Assembly: GCA_963082975.1 (NCBI GenBank)
Contig: OY720346.1
Span: 21,198,720-21,262,719 of the forward strand
DNA: 64,000 nt
Reading direction: 5' to 3'
Origin: Labia minor
Taxonomy: Eukaryota > Arthropoda > Insecta > Dermaptera > Spongiphoridae
A model generated the notes under the pieces. The model made no database searches. It was not told the origin of the DNA and worked only from the letters and a program-made list of their open reading frames with translations. Below, piece after piece: positions 1-12,910 of this stretch. Every line of letters begins with the position of its first letter. Positions within the stretch are counted from its first letter, which is position 1. A program made the translations under genes and the position numbers.

Positions 1-1947
1 TTGTAGTTTATAGAAGGATGAGATGTGGAAATGTCATTATTTTTATTTTATCCTAATGTATATCCAGGACAATGATATATCCACATTTTATTGCTATTGA
101 ATATAGGACTGTTTTTATAAAACTAGCAATGAGAACACATAATGGCCGTTTAAATGGAGTGGATATAATTTAAATTCGAACCAATGCCTGACTGAAAAAA
201 CAGAACATGAGGAAAAGAAAAAAAGCCTAATGGATGGATAAAAAAAAAAAATTGGAGAAAATATTGTTGAGGTTATCTTTATCGGATGGTGGGAGAATTC
301 AAATATGGTTATGATTTTCTGCATCTGTATTGTTAGAGAAATGTAACACAAAAGCATCCGGTGCACAGCAGGAAGAAGGGGGAAAAATTCCATAATTCAT
401 AAGAATTGTAACCAAGACCTTTGGAAACGTTCTATGTTATGATCATATATATATATATATATATTCAAATGAATTGATATAAAACAATAGTCGTTGGTTG
501 AATAAACGATATTGAAAATTGAAATAATACCATTAAATAAAACGTACCGCATCGAGAGGAGGGCAAAAGTGGACAGAGCGTATCTCCCCCGGGGGAACAC
601 TTTATTTATATGAGTACATTTTAATAATTTCGACCCTTTTTTTTTGTTTTGTTAATCTATGTATGTGATTATTATAATCTCATACCCAATCCTCTGTCTC
701 TCTTTCAACCATGTTATTTTATTTTTCAGTTAATTGTGCATAATGTATCTTTTTTAATAATAATTATATCATTTTACCATACAATGAATTAGGATCATTA
801 AAAATAATACCGGTTAGTTGATGAAGATCGAAAATAAATTTTTTAATCATTTTATTTTTGGTTTCATATTCATTATGACTTTTATTTGTTAAGTCATTTG
901 GATTAAAAAAAAAACAAAACAAATAATAATTAAATTTTATTAAAGTTAATATGATACTGTTTTACAAATGGGAAAATAAAAAAATAAATAAAATTATTAA
1001 TTTTGAACATCATAATTAAATGGTTGTTTTATAGTTATTAATAAATTTTCCTATTCTTAAAACGTTTCTGTAATATTTTGTATTTTTTTGATTGCATTTG
1101 GAGTAATGTTTATAATTCAAATTTCGATAAATGAAAAATATATCGAAATAGTTTAACTTATTTTGTAAGATTATTTTACTTTTTTAAGTATTGATGGACG
1201 AGCCGAAATAAAATAAAATATTATTGTGCCTGTCGGATCACCTGTGCCACACTAGTGAAGGAGTTCAGTACGTTTGACTATTAATGCTTAGGCGATTCGC
1301 CTTGGAGAACCAAAATCGGAAAGAAATAATAATAAATCAAATTAATCAAAATATCCGATGCTAACATATGGAACTGCAAAGGAAAAATTAGATTCACTTT
1401 TTTACAAATAAAAGAAAAATGTTCGTTGCCACCTTATAATATTTAATGAAAAGAAAATTAATATAAAATAAAAATAATATAAAATTAAAAGGAGAGAATC
1501 CTTAAAATTTACAAATTAAATATAAAAATAAAAAGGAATAAATGCTAAATGTATAAAAAGAAAAAACTTTAAAAAATTATATAAAAATAAAAATTAATAT
1601 TAAAATAAATAAATATAAATCAGGGAGAGGCTCTAACAATTGCTTTGTTGGATATGCTCCATGTTCACCAGAGAAGAATGTCCCTTGAAAGTCTATTTTT
1701 TCTTTCTCATTAAAATTTTTTTAAATAATAGATAACAATTCATTAAAAGTATACGAGGTACAATACTATAATAAGAATATGAAGTGTTTAGATTAGAATA
1801 TAATATTAAATAAGTTGAATCATTTGTAAAAAAATATTTCTTGTTAAAATTACTCAAGTCAATTTGTTAAAATTAAATCAGTAAGGTCTTTTTTAATCTA
1901 TTATAGTATATTACATTCTTTAATCAATTTTAAATGAAATAATTTTT
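1..1947. other. AT-rich non-coding DNA
   Basis: No gene is supported here. The stretch holds a short (TA)n run near 445-465, A/T homopolymers, and a small GC-richer patch at about 1195-1320 that has no open frame. Short open frames on the minus strand at 115-600 are low-complexity and have no recognisable domain. Confidence 0.7.
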
Positions 1948-2495
1948 TACCGACCGACGATAGTAAGGGAGGTATTGTTTTCACACCAAATTTCACATGT
2001 GGAGATTTTTACATATCTCCACGAATCAAGCATTTTCTTAACAGAAAAAAGTATTTTTAGCATGATGTCTGTCCGTCCGTCTGTCCGTATAGCTGTGTAC
2101 AGCTTGAACGGCTCAACGGATTTTGATGAAATTTGGTATATACACTTAATGCATCAGTGGGATGAATTGATCAACTTTTGGTGCAAATCCGGAAACCGGA
2201 AGTGGTTGTATTAGCGATCGACGATAGGAAGGGAAGGGTTATTTTCACACCAAAACTAATAAAGTTTTTCTTAATTTAAAATTATATGACGTCATCCAGC
2301 CATTCATGACGTCACAGCCTGGTCTTATATATATATCTTATAAATAAAATAAAATTAAAAATATTTATGTTCTATCCATATCTGTTTTTTATTACATTAA
2401 TAGATATATTAAAATTATTTGAAATTGTTTCTGTAGCTGGAAATTAATTTACTTCAAACCGTCGGTCGGATCGGACCTGGCCACAGGTCAACTTA
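1948..2495 (+). mobile_element. Helentron-like non-autonomous element, family A copy A1
   Basis: The element starts with TACCGACCGACG, carries ATGTCTGT followed by a (GTCC)n-type microsatellite and the motif GAAATTTGGTA, and ends with the inverted arm CGTCGGTCGG followed by the perfect hairpin GACCTG-GCCA-CAGGTC (2474-2489) and AACTTA. Compared with the copy at 27288 it has lost about 70 bp internally, around 2255. Subterminal inverted repeats plus a 3' hairpin a few bases from the end, inserted in T-rich DNA without a clear target duplication, match Helentron-associated elements (HINE/DINE-1 type). That family assignment is inferred from structure. No protein is encoded; the 79-aa open frame across it is incidental. 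Confidence 0.75.
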
Positions 2496-4180
2496 TTTAT
2501 AATAAAAATGATGAAATTTAAAATTTTGCTAAATTTTAATTATTTGAAATATTTAAATTAGTATATGTTTATACAAGAACAAGAAGACAAAATGGCATTG
2601 AATAATTCAATATTTTAGATATTATAAGATTATTCAATTATAAATGCATTTTTAAAGTATATATTTGTAAAATAAATATTTCAATTGCATACTTGGAAAA
2701 ATTAAGTATCTATATTTACAGATAAAAAACAACTCTAGTCAAGTATGTAAAAAAATGTATCCACCTGTGGAGTATCAAGACTGGATGGTCGATATTCCAA
2801 CGGTCAACAGATCCATCCGTCATCTACTGTCACCTTCATAGATTATTCATCCCTCATCGTCATTCAAGATAGATCCATGGTATCATAAAGGGAGTAAAAA
2901 ATTATATTCTAATAAAATTTCGATTATATATATTATATAAATTCACCAAATATAAAAAGTTTTTATAAAATTTAACCTTTATTGGACCATGACGTATAAA
3001 GAGTTTAGAGATGTTTGTATACATTTTTCTTTTTTAAAAATTGACAATTCAGTTAATAATTATTTCATGTCAGTTGAGTACAAATGAAACTCTATATTCA
3101 ACTTTAAATTATTAATTGCAAAAAAAAAAAAAAAAAAATAAAATTGAATTTGAAAATAAAATAAAACAAAACTTTTTCATGTCTATCTTGTTTGTCTAAT
3201 AATAGAAGTGAACAGTATGAATAAGACAGATTATTTAATAATATGGAAATTCATTCATTTTCTCTTTTCTACTCGTGTATATATATAGTTTTATTCTAAT
3301 TTTAATAGGATTATCCTAAAATCGGCAACAATATCGAATGATTCAGTTAACAATTCACGGTATTCGTTTGGATTCAGCTGGTAAATTCAAATTATACAAT
3401 TTAATAACTTTCCTTCATCTTGCGAGTCGTCCTAAGGGGCTGTTGTACATATTAAGTTATAAATATCTCTTTAATTTATAGCTAGATTAGACAATTCAGG
3501 TGTAAATATTTCATGTTAAATCCTAAGATTTAATTTCATATTCTCTCGTATATATATATATATATACATATAACCTTTAATCAGGTATCTTATTAGGTAT
3601 TTCAAGATTCAAAGTTATTATAATCCCCTTTAATTACCTATATATTACACTTAAAAATATAATTAATTATTAATCTGATGTTATTTCAAGTAATTCCCCT
3701 CTCTATCTTTTTAATTTTCTTAGAAATAAATATTTTCAGTTGCCAACTTCTACTTCCAACTGATTCAAACTAAAACAGAGCTCTTCTCTTTCTCATTCCA
3801 TGATTGATATTACTTCCGACGATGGTATTAGTATTTGTTACGCGAAAACTTCTAACAGACGTAAGAAGATCAGAACAGGAGAGTGTTAACAAATTTCATC
3901 ATTAAAATGATGGAGCTGCTCGTGATGTAATGAAAAAGCAAATTCATTACGACAATGGATAGTGGATGCGTGAATACTAACAGCCATTCATTTTCGTAAT
4001 TTGTTTATGTACGATGATAATAACAACAAAACAAAGATAAATTTATAGGTAATATATCTAATTATTTATCTTCAAATATTATTAGAAAAACTTACAAATC
4101 GATTCAGAGATTACCTCTACATAATTTAAATAGCCATCAAATCTTTGTTTTAAATTAAATTTAAAAAAAAATTATTTATA
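2496..4180. other. AT-rich non-coding DNA
   Basis: No gene is seen. A GC-richer patch at about 2755-2880 and a (TA)n run near 3550-3570 are the only local features. Confidence 0.65.
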
Positions 4181-4184
4181 TTAA

Positions 4185-4428
4185 CACACTATGAGTGGGG
4201 TGGGTATTTGTACCCGTTGCGGGGACTGCCACTTATAAGCGGGGCGGGTATTTATACCAGTTGCCACTTATATGAGGGATATATATTAGTTATCGTTTAA
4301 AATAAGTAATTTTAAGTGACACAAGGGAAAATATATATTATATAAGTGGCAACGGGTATAAATACCCGCCCCGTTTATAAGTGGCAGTCCCCGCAACGGG
4401 TACAAATACCCGCCCCGCTCATAGTGTG
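4185..4428. mobile_element. Foldback MITE with TTAA target duplication
   Basis: A 244-bp element begins CACACTATGAG and ends CTCATAGTGTG. It is flanked on both sides by TTAA (4181-4184 and 4429-4432). The terminal inverted repeats run about 88 bp with roughly four mismatches, so nearly the whole element folds into one hairpin around a short AT-rich centre. Each arm contains two diverged copies of a GCGGGTATTTRTACCCGTTG block that is itself partly palindromic. TTAA duplication is characteristic of the piggyBac superfamily. The terminal bases are not the classic piggyBac CCYT, so the superfamily is inferred. There is no transposase. Confidence 0.8.
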
Positions 4429-4432
4429 TTAA

Positions 4433-6225
4433 TAGTTTCATTTAATTAAAAATTATTTATTTTTTTAACATCTATAATTTTGGATGGCTTAATTGTAGAA
4501 TGAGTCTCTCTTTCCGGAGAGTGAATGAAATCGAAAGTACTTATCTGTAACAAGTAAATATTTTCCATTAAATGTAATATCTTGGACCATCTTCAACCAA
4601 TTCCTAAAATTGATCCTAATATTGATTTCATGACCTCAATTAGTTTTCGCACAAGAATTGAATATGATGAGTGTAATATCGTGTAAAATGAATGTTTATC
4701 AAATTTGGTATATAGGTACCATTTCGGAATATATTAGGCGATAGAAACTATAGTATATAAATAAAATTGGATCATTTTATTGAAGTGCATGGTAGTCTTA
4801 ATAAAAAAAGAAATAAATATATAAATGTATAAATGATAAAATATTTCTGTTTTTGTTTTAGACCTGCCATAATAGAATTGTATATTTCCAAAATATTGAT
4901 TTTGAAACCAATTCTTAATTAATTAACTAGTCATTGAAGATTCATTTGCGTTGAATAGCTATCAATATTGGAATAACAATGGACTAACCTCCAGGGATTG
5001 AAAACAATCAAGCCAATGCAATTTACATTACCTTTAATCATTTAATTTTTTTGTTATCCTAAAAAGTGAACACACAATCATTCCTTAGGGGCCTTATCAA
5101 TTCTACTCAGTGGATATGTCTGAAGAAAAATTAAAGGTGAATTAAAGGATATGGATCATTATACATAAGATGGTAACAAGATTTTATTAATTATTTATTA
5201 ATAATCAATTCCACCAGAACCTCTATTTTCCGTCATCCATTTAGGAGATAACCATTATCAGAGAACATCCAGGTACATTTGTCACAGATTGTACTTGTCT
5301 TAGCAAAAATATAACAAAGATTAATACAAAATTAGTGCATGAATTGTTCAGAAAGTTACCAATTTTTTTCAAAAAGACGAATAATATTCAATTGTTTTTG
5401 TAAGATAAATTTTTATAAAAAAAACATGGTTCTGTTTATTTAATAAATGACTAATAAATAATTATTCATTATTTTTGGTTAACCGTCACAGATCATTCTT
5501 CGATTGTAAAGGAAAATCTGATTTATATTTAATTTTTTTCTTATTTATATGTTAAATATATTTAAAATGAAAATGAACGTTGAGAGTTAAAAGGTATTGT
5601 GTATATATAACTATTCAAAAATCTTCCAATTTTCCAATAATTAATAATATTATTGGACAACTCATCGATATAATTTTTATCTAGTTAAAAATATATTTAT
5701 AAATATATATTTAGGTGTTATTTTAAATTAAATAATTAAAATGTATAAAATAATTATATATATATATATATCATATTAAATAAACATAAAATAAATATAA
5801 TAAAACATTTAAATAACAGTAATCTTTGGGAGAGCTCGCTTTACTCACAAAATAACAGTATTTTAATTATACATTAAATATTAAATAATAATATAAAAGC
5901 GAATTAAAAATTAATTTTCCAATATTTACTAAATTGAATCTCTTAAATTAGTATGTTTTGGTTTAGTTTGGTTTCTATCTAAGAATTTAAATATGAAAAA
6001 TACTTCTTTCTAATATAACAAATAAAATACACAGGATAATATATAAATAAAAAATATATATGTATAATACATAAAGAAAGTAATAAAATCTTTCAAGGAA
6101 AGATTAATTTTTGAATGAAAAAGGAAACAACTGAAGCAGAAATGGAGTTCGTAAGAAGTTTTTTCTTATTACTTTATTCTTGTAAAATGATAATGAAATG
6201 GATTATATATTAATACGACTTATGA

Positions 6226-6226
<1 letters not shown>
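4433..6226. other. AT-rich non-coding DNA
   Basis: No gene, RNA or clear repeat was recognised. A (TA)n run lies near 5755-5772. Confidence 0.6.
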
Positions 6227-6263
<37 letters not shown>

Positions 6264-6611
6264 TATAATAGTTGGACTCGGACTGTTGTCCAGTGCGGAC
6301 GTGTGCCGGTCTCAGTATTGCCCAGGATTCTTCGGAGCTCTACAACAACGCAGTGAGTACAAAAGTACCCAACCTATCAACCCAAAATCCCGATAGAAAC
6401 CCTTGGTCACACAGACTAAGACCCAGAATCCCAAAAATACTCCCACCTAAATAATCTCTTGAAAATGGCGCCAAAATGGGTGCCGAAACGTCGAGAAAAC
6501 AATCGCACAAAAATACGTGATTATATCCCTGAAAAATCTGATAATAATAATAACAATAACATTCACGGAAACCTAAACCAACATATATATAATATATATA
6601 TATATATATAC
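6227..6611 (+). mobile_element. Penelope-like element 3' remnant inside a (TA)n microsatellite
   Basis: A GC-richer block (6272-6585) sits between two (TA)n tracts (about 6227-6270 and 6586-6611). It contains the motif TTGAAAATG, a 6-bp stem and GCCGAAACGTCG, then a (TAA)n-like stretch. That arrangement resembles the hammerhead-derived tail of Penelope-like retroelements. No reverse transcriptase or GIY-YIG coding sequence is present, so this would be a 5'-truncated remnant. The assignment rests on the structural motif and on a second copy of it at 32151-32192. The open frames across the block on both strands are short and are not considered genes. Confidence 0.45.
6459..6495 (+). ncRNA. Degenerate hammerhead-like ribozyme motif
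   Basis: CTTGAAAATG is followed by the stem GGCGCC (6467-6472), a short loop, the stem GGTGCC (6479-6484) and GAAACG. This follows the hammerhead order CUGANGA, stem II, GAAA. The first core block departs from the canonical one at two positions (C3 to U and G8 to A), so self-cleavage is doubtful. It is probably a relic of a Penelope-like element. Confidence 0.35.
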
Positions 6612-7538
6612 TCATGTGACTGTGTAAAAATATGTATATTTTGAAACTAAGTGTAATAGAGGATAGTAAAATTCACATATAATATTCTTCGAACATCTAT
6701 TCCATAAAGTTAATAATTATAATATTTATAATAATAACAATATAATATTTTAAAAGACTTGTGAAGAGTAATAAAATATTACCAATTTTCGATGGATTTT
6801 TACATGCAATTTTAATTAATCACAGTGATATGAGGTGGAAGAAATAAAAATGATAAGCAAACAAGACAAGATTAAATTTAATTGCATTAAAGAATTCACT
6901 TTTCAAACTTGTCCATGATTCTCTTTTTCAATTTTGTTCTCATCTCGCTATCGCGCTTGGAAGATCCTTCAGATTTATAGAAAGCCTCTCTATAGAATCA
7001 AATCAGGGAGAAACTTTAAGACATTTCCCAATAAAGAGCAAATAAGATTTGAGTCAATTTTTAATGGAGATATTTGATCTGATAAGTTTCTTGACCATCA
7101 TCCTTCTAATTCTTTTTCACCATCCCATTTTCCTTTCATCTTCCTGCCCTCACTTCTTTTGATTTTTTTTTTTTTTTTTTGCTTTAGATAAGAAGGGTTT
7201 TTCTCTTTGCTTAAGATGAGATAGAACAAGTGATGGAATAAAAGAAAAAGGTAAGGAAAATAGATTCTGTTACGGCATTTCCCTTTAATGAATAAAGATT
7301 TTTATGAAACACATGAGAAGGAATGAATTAAATAGATAAAACAAAATGCGAAATGAGAAAGGAATGTGATTTTATACTCACTTTCATTTAATGAGATTAA
7401 AGTCATTTACATCAAATTGGTTTTATTAATTTTAACACTGTCTTTGATTATATACATATGATTGCAGTGATATATATATTATGTAAATTAAGTAAATAAT
7501 AATAAATCAATATATATATAAGGGAATTGAGAAAAAAT
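6612..7538. other. AT-rich non-coding DNA
   Basis: No gene is seen. A T-run near 7165-7180 and (TA)n near 7510-7520 are the only notable features. Confidence 0.6.
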
Positions 7539-8480
7539 TACTTTCCCGCATACTTCGTATAAGGGAAGTATTGGAATCGTCAAAAATTTCGACTTCGAGA
7601 TTTCGATAGATCTTGACGTTTTAGACCTCCCTGAGTGGGAAAATAACATTTTTGGAATTATGTCTGTGTGTGTGTATGTATGGATGTATGTAATGTTTGT
7701 CTGTGAGCAAATTTACTCAAAAACTAATCAAGCTAGGACTTCGAAATTTGGTACACCGATATTATTCACAGTTTGTAGATTTCTATCAAAATTTCGTCAA
7801 AATCGTTTAACCGGAAGTGGTACTTTACCTACACTGGTTGCGTTTACCTTTCAAGTAAAGTACCAGTTTGCTTCGAGATATTTGCTTCATATTTTGTATA
7901 TAGATTTAAAAATATGAAAAAAATTGAGATACCAAATTTCATTATGATCTGACTACCGGAAGTGACATTTTACCTATACAAGTAGCGTTTCTTTTTTACC
8001 GACCGACGATAGTAAGGGAGGTATTGTTTTCAAACCAAATTTTACCTATGGATATTTTTAGGTACCAAGTTTACACATTCTAAATATTCATTCACAGCTC
8101 TTTATACCTATTTATATGCGAGAAAGTCTAGGGGAGGACACTCCCGCTTATTTATTAATATAATAATAAAAAATAAGATATTTTAATTTCAATATTTCAA
8201 CATTGCTTCAGGCTGATTACACAAACAGGCACTGAAACAGTTTAGTATATTTTATATTTGGATATTTTGTTAAGCGTTTTTATGTAATATAGGTGTAGTT
8301 AGTTCATTCATTCTAGTATAGGTTAGGTGTAAATTATAAATATATATAATAGTGTTAAACCATTTTACTTTATAATTTAAATTAATTAGTTTGTTTATTT
8401 TTATTGTTGTTAAAACATAATAATAATAACCTAATTACCTATTTATATGCGGGAAAGTCTAGGGGAGGACACTCCCGCTT
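7539..8480 (+). mobile_element. Helentron-like non-autonomous element, family B copy B1
   Basis: The element starts TACTTTCCCGCATAC and folds back through GGGAAGTATTG. It carries ATGTCTGTGTG, a (GTAT)n-type microsatellite, CGAAATTTGGTACAC and two ACCGGAAGTG motifs. It ends with TATGCGGGAAAGT (8447-8458), the inverted copy of the 5' arm, followed by the hairpin GGGAG-GACA-CTCCC (8463-8476). A second element sits inside it at 7997-8148. The 85-aa open frame at 7660-7917 recurs in copy B2 only because the element does. The TGTAAA|TTATAAA stretch at 8333/8334 is the empty site matching the Helitron insertion at 34083. Confidence 0.75.
7997..8148 (+). mobile_element. Chimeric short element: family A 5' end joined to family B 3' end
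   Basis: The 5' end is the family A start (TACCGACCGACG...GGTATTGTTTTC). After about 60 bp the similarity to A is lost, and the 3' end is of family B type (GCGAGAAAGTCTAGG, then GGGAG-GACA-CTCCC). Its two terminal arms therefore do not match each other. It lies inside family B copy B1. Confidence 0.6.
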
Positions 8481-10456
8481 TTTTAAATCATTTTAACATT
8501 ATGTTATATATAAATCTCTCAAATATAAATAAATATATTTAATTACAAATCAATATTTTTTTTAAATCAAAATGTAAAATAAAATAATGATAAGCCTATG
8601 ATTTAATCGTTATACCATCTAGTAAAGATAAATGTAGGGAAATTCTGGAAACAAAAACATTACGAGTATTATATTTGATATTTATTACCGAAAAACAAAT
8701 ATTATTTTGAAATTTTCATTTAGATCTATTTACTAATTCATACTTCATTCTATCATGCATTATTTACAGAATAAAGAAAACATAAAAAAATAAATAAATA
8801 AATATCAAAATAAACTGATCCATAATGTTGATTTCGGGTAACCAATTTGTCCAATGTCTGTTGATTACAAATGCGTTGTTTGTGTGACTGTTTTCAATTT
8901 CTATTGTGAATGTTAAATAATCAACATAGACTCTCTCTATATATAAACCAACTTTATTACAAATCGGTCTGGCGCTGTTTTGTTACTTGGCTTCCCATTT
9001 GTCAGCTATTAATTCCTTTCTACATATGGACTCTCTACCTTCTAAATTTCAAATCTCTCACTGATTAAAATTTGAACAAAAAAAAAAGATCAATTCAAAA
9101 ATAGAGAAAATATTTTTTATGAATTTATGATATATATACATGAGATAGTGAGTCTGAGACAACCTAGAAGTAATTTTTTCAAAAGATTTGAGTAAAATTA
9201 AGTTATTTCGAAGTTCTTAAAATTAAATTATAAAAGAAACATTTATTAATAGTTACTTTTCACAAATAATAAAATAATAAATAAATAAAATAATATATAA
9301 TTAAAAATGTATATACTTATTTGTGGGAAAAACTTCAGAATTATTTTCTTTTTATATGGAAAATTTTATTTAATTGAATTTAAACATCGATAAGAGTTCT
9401 TTATTAATGTCAATTCACATAAAAAAGACTTTGGAGTTGGATAATACTGGAACTTGGAATTCGATTCGCTCGACGAGGCAGGTATCTCGTCTCCTACGCT
9501 CGATTTCATTTGAATCCCATAAACTCCAGATCAAATTTTATTACCTCAACTTAATCCATTTAAATGGATATATATATATACATTACTACATACATTTCTC
9601 TCTCTCTCTCTCTCTCCCACTCTTCTCTCTATAAATATATAGGTATATATATATATATATATATATATAAATGTAGATATTCATAAAGTGAGTAAAGTGT
9701 GTGATAAATAACCCATTGAAAATGATAGAATTGTTTCGATATGTTCTATGAATGTAATTCAATGTATTTCATAACTTCACAACTAATTAAATACTATATT
9801 ATCAATGGAAAATCTCATTGCTTTATACTACATTTAATAATAAACTTATTCAAACAAATAGATATACACGATTTAATTCAATAAAATAAGTAAATTTGTT
9901 GAAACTAATAAAATTATCAGATTATATGGGTATATAAATATATAATATAGCTGTACAATTATATCTAATTTTGATATTTTCATCTGTTGTTTTATTTTTA
10001 CTTCAAGATGTAGAAGAAATCAGATCTACCAATATATATATATATTTTTTTCTGTTTCATTCTCTCCAAAGTATATTTGTATAGATAAAAGTAAATTTCA
10101 TTTCTATTTGGAAAATGAAAAAATGATTAAATCGGAATTCCAAAGGGAAATTTGAAAATTAAAGCTTTTAAGATTGGAATTTAATATAAAATACATATGG
10201 GAAATTTCAAAAATCCAATGAATTATTTTTTTTTTCTATTTTTAATCATTTTTTGAATATAAAATAAAATTCAAATAATTTAAAGTTAAAGAAAAAATAA
10301 ATAAAAGTAACTCATTTTTATTATTATATTTATATTAAAAAAAAAATTGGTTTAACATTGCAGTTTTTTTTACTTAAAAAAATTTTATCACCAGCAGCCG
10401 GAATATGATATCCAGAGGAGTTAAAAATTAACATTATAACTACCTATCATTATTTT
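8481..10456. other. AT-rich non-coding DNA
   Basis: No gene is seen. Microsatellites (TC)n at about 9597-9617 and (TA)n at about 9643-9668 are present, plus a small GC-richer patch near 9455-9540. The 86-aa open frame at 9374 runs into these microsatellites and is not supported. Confidence 0.6.
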
Positions 10457-10489
10457 TACCGACCGACGATAGTAAGGGAGGTATTGTTA
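10457..10489 (+). mobile_element. Family A 5' terminal fragment (A6)
   Basis: It matches only the first 30 or so bases of family A (TACCGACCGACG ... GGTATTG). The following DNA does not match the other copies, so this is either a truncated copy or a different element sharing the 5' terminus. Confidence 0.6.
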
Positions 10490-11098
10490 TCTTCAAAGTT
10501 CATGGCCCCAGAAGCTACATTCCTACAACCAACTCTTTTTTGAACCATATTCATTCAATTCCTTGAAATCAATATCATTATGCCGCTTTTTATGACAAGT
10601 AGAATACTATACAAAATGTTCATAACTTCGAGATAATTTGAAATCTTTTATGTAGGAGTGTATAGATATACCGTATGTTCATATTAAGTTTTACTATATA
10701 TTACTTTCTCGGAAACTATTAAAAATTCAAACTTGGTTTAATTTTAAAACAACTACCTACATTTTAAAGAATCAAAAAATAAATTCTATTTAATAGTTCT
10801 TAAAGTATGGAATCCATTTTTTATTATTTTAAATGACAACATATATTTTTTATTACAACAATAAATACAGATTTTTTCTGATTACAACCATAAAACATGT
10901 TTATAACTTTATTTGGCGATTTTTAGATAGAAATATAAAATAAAATGTTTTTATATTTTTTAAATGAGTTTTAAGAAAGGTTACCACTATAAACAAATGA
11001 TTTCATTTACATATGATTATTCTTTACATTAGAAAAATTAACTTCAAGAGTCCACAAAATTTTTTAAAAAAATCATTAACTGCATTTCTAAGTAAATT

Positions 11099-11717
11099 AG
11101 CTGGAGTGTCTCCACTCGACTATCTCGCAATTTGAATTGGATTAAATAACATAATATATTATATTTAAATTAAATTTAATTAATTATAAATTATAAATAA
11201 TAAATAATAAATATTAAACCAGCGCATGTTTGGCTTTTTGTTGATGGCACCACGTCACCTGTTGGCGCGTGAGATTTGCAGTGTTAAAAAATTAATTCTG
11301 GTAATTTCAGCGAATCAATCAAGCTGAAATTCTATATATAGCAGTTTTATACAATTATTAATCATGTGAAAAATTATCAAACATATATCTTTATTTTTAC
11401 GGTCACTTTAGAGGAAAAAAAATCAAAACGTTGTAGGTAATGACCCTCTTCCGGTTGAGCTACATTTCTCAAAAGTTGATAGAAAACTATGAATTTTGAA
11501 TAATGTCCATGTACCAAATTTCATCATTCTAGCTCAAACCGTTTTTGCGTAATCTTGCCTACATACACACACACAGACACACACACACACACACACACAC
11601 AGACATTTTTCTCAACCTTAGTGAAAATGATTCAGGAACCTTCAAAAAGTATAAAAACATCAAAATCTCAACATCGAAAATTTTCGTGATCGCAATACTA
11701 TCTCTGGCGAGATAGTA
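11099..11717 (-). mobile_element. Helentron-like non-autonomous element, family C copy C1
   Basis: Read on the minus strand, it starts TACTATCTCGCCAGAG and folds through GAGATAGTATTG. It carries ATGTCTGTGTG with a (CA/TG)n microsatellite (about 11566-11602), GAAATTTGGTACATG and ACCGGAAGAGG. It ends with GCGAGATAGT and the hairpin TGGAG-ACA-CTCCA. It is nearly identical to the copy at 43809, which suggests recent spread. It has no coding capacity. Confidence 0.75.
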
Positions 11718-12173
11718 AAAATACTAAAATTCTAGTCGCCGATCATTATCACCAGAATGCAAATGTTCTATTTAACTAAATAAAGTAATAACTAGGAGAG
11801 TTGGAATAATACAACAATTTTTAAGTGGTTATATATGAAATAATTTGTTCCCACTTTGTTTAAACAGGTTCAGTAAAAATAATAATCGTACACATTTAAT
11901 TTTCTATAATAAGATATATATATATATATATATATATAAACATGTTGTATCGTAAAAATTAAGTACTATATTTTGAGAGTGACTGAGGAGATAATTGTAT
12001 TGTTAAATTTTCTTAAATAGGCCCATTATATAGAAGTTGTTTACTAATTTAAAAAACTGTTTATCACTTATAGTCTTCTCTACAACTTGAAATGAATACC
12101 ATATATATTTATATAAGTATTTGAATATTAATTATTATAATAAAATTAATAAAGTAACCGTTTTGTATACCTA
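11718..12173. other. AT-rich non-coding DNA
   Basis: Apart from a (TA)n run near 11915-11937, nothing was recognised. Confidence 0.6.
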
Positions 12174-12310
12174 GAAGGACGAGGGCAGACTATTTAAGTG
12201 ATAATAGGGAGTTGGGAGAGAATAGGAGTTGGATGGAGGTAGATCACTATAGGGATATTTGGTGAAAAGTGGTTATTGCAGCCAAAATCTTTCAAATTTC
12301 GAGGGGTGAC
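12174..12310 (+). pseudogene. Non-LTR reverse transcriptase C-terminal relic
   Basis: Translation gives RRTRADYLSDNRELGENRSW, an in-frame stop, then KVVIAAKIFQ. This aligns with the RPRTRWVDNV...EDRDW...GVVATAKNF end of the better-preserved fragment at 21382. Only the last 45 or so codons of an ORF2-type protein remain, with at least one stop. It is a dead fragment. Confidence 0.6.
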
Positions 12311-12910
12311 AGAGCTAGATAAGGTTCTCATTAAATAAAAATCATTATAATTATTTATCTAATCTAATCTGTTTCTATAACTATTGGTAACTATAAATAT
12401 TATAATTATTTACACTATATAAGTAATAATTGATTAAATTAATATTATATTCAACTTTGTTAGCTTCTGTTTGAACCTCTATACTGATTAATTTCTATAT
12501 TTGAAAAATAATTGATTACATTGAATAAAGGATCAAGGAAAAAAAAACAGATCATTAACAACCATAATAATATAAATGATATTTAATGATCAGTAAATAT
12601 ACATTTACATATTCTAATATTAAATATTCTCCTTCATTAATTCATATTGGATTCAATATAATCATTATTTATTTATAAATTATATTTTGATAAGAATCAA
12701 ATATAATTCAGAACAGTTTCAAAGAGGATTTACTATCAATTTGGTTTATTTTTTAACCCTAGTTAATGGCGAAATTGAAATATTTGGATGGGAGAGCTTA
12801 TATAATAACAATTTGTTCAAAAATGACTTGACATAAAACATTGCTCCATTAGGCCAAAATATAAAATATCTTTGTAATTTTTATCTTGAACTTTGTTTTT
12901 ATAATATATA

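Noticed and set aside
6272..6454. A 60-codon frame (MDSDCC...) in a GC-richer block.
   Set aside because: It starts at a non-ATG codon and lies in a probable Penelope-like remnant with overlapping frames on both strands.
7660..7917. An 85-codon frame repeated almost identically at 33742-33999, suggesting a conserved small protein.
   Set aside because: Both lie in copies of Helentron-like family B, and the frame runs through the microsatellite. Similarity comes from the element copies, not protein selection.
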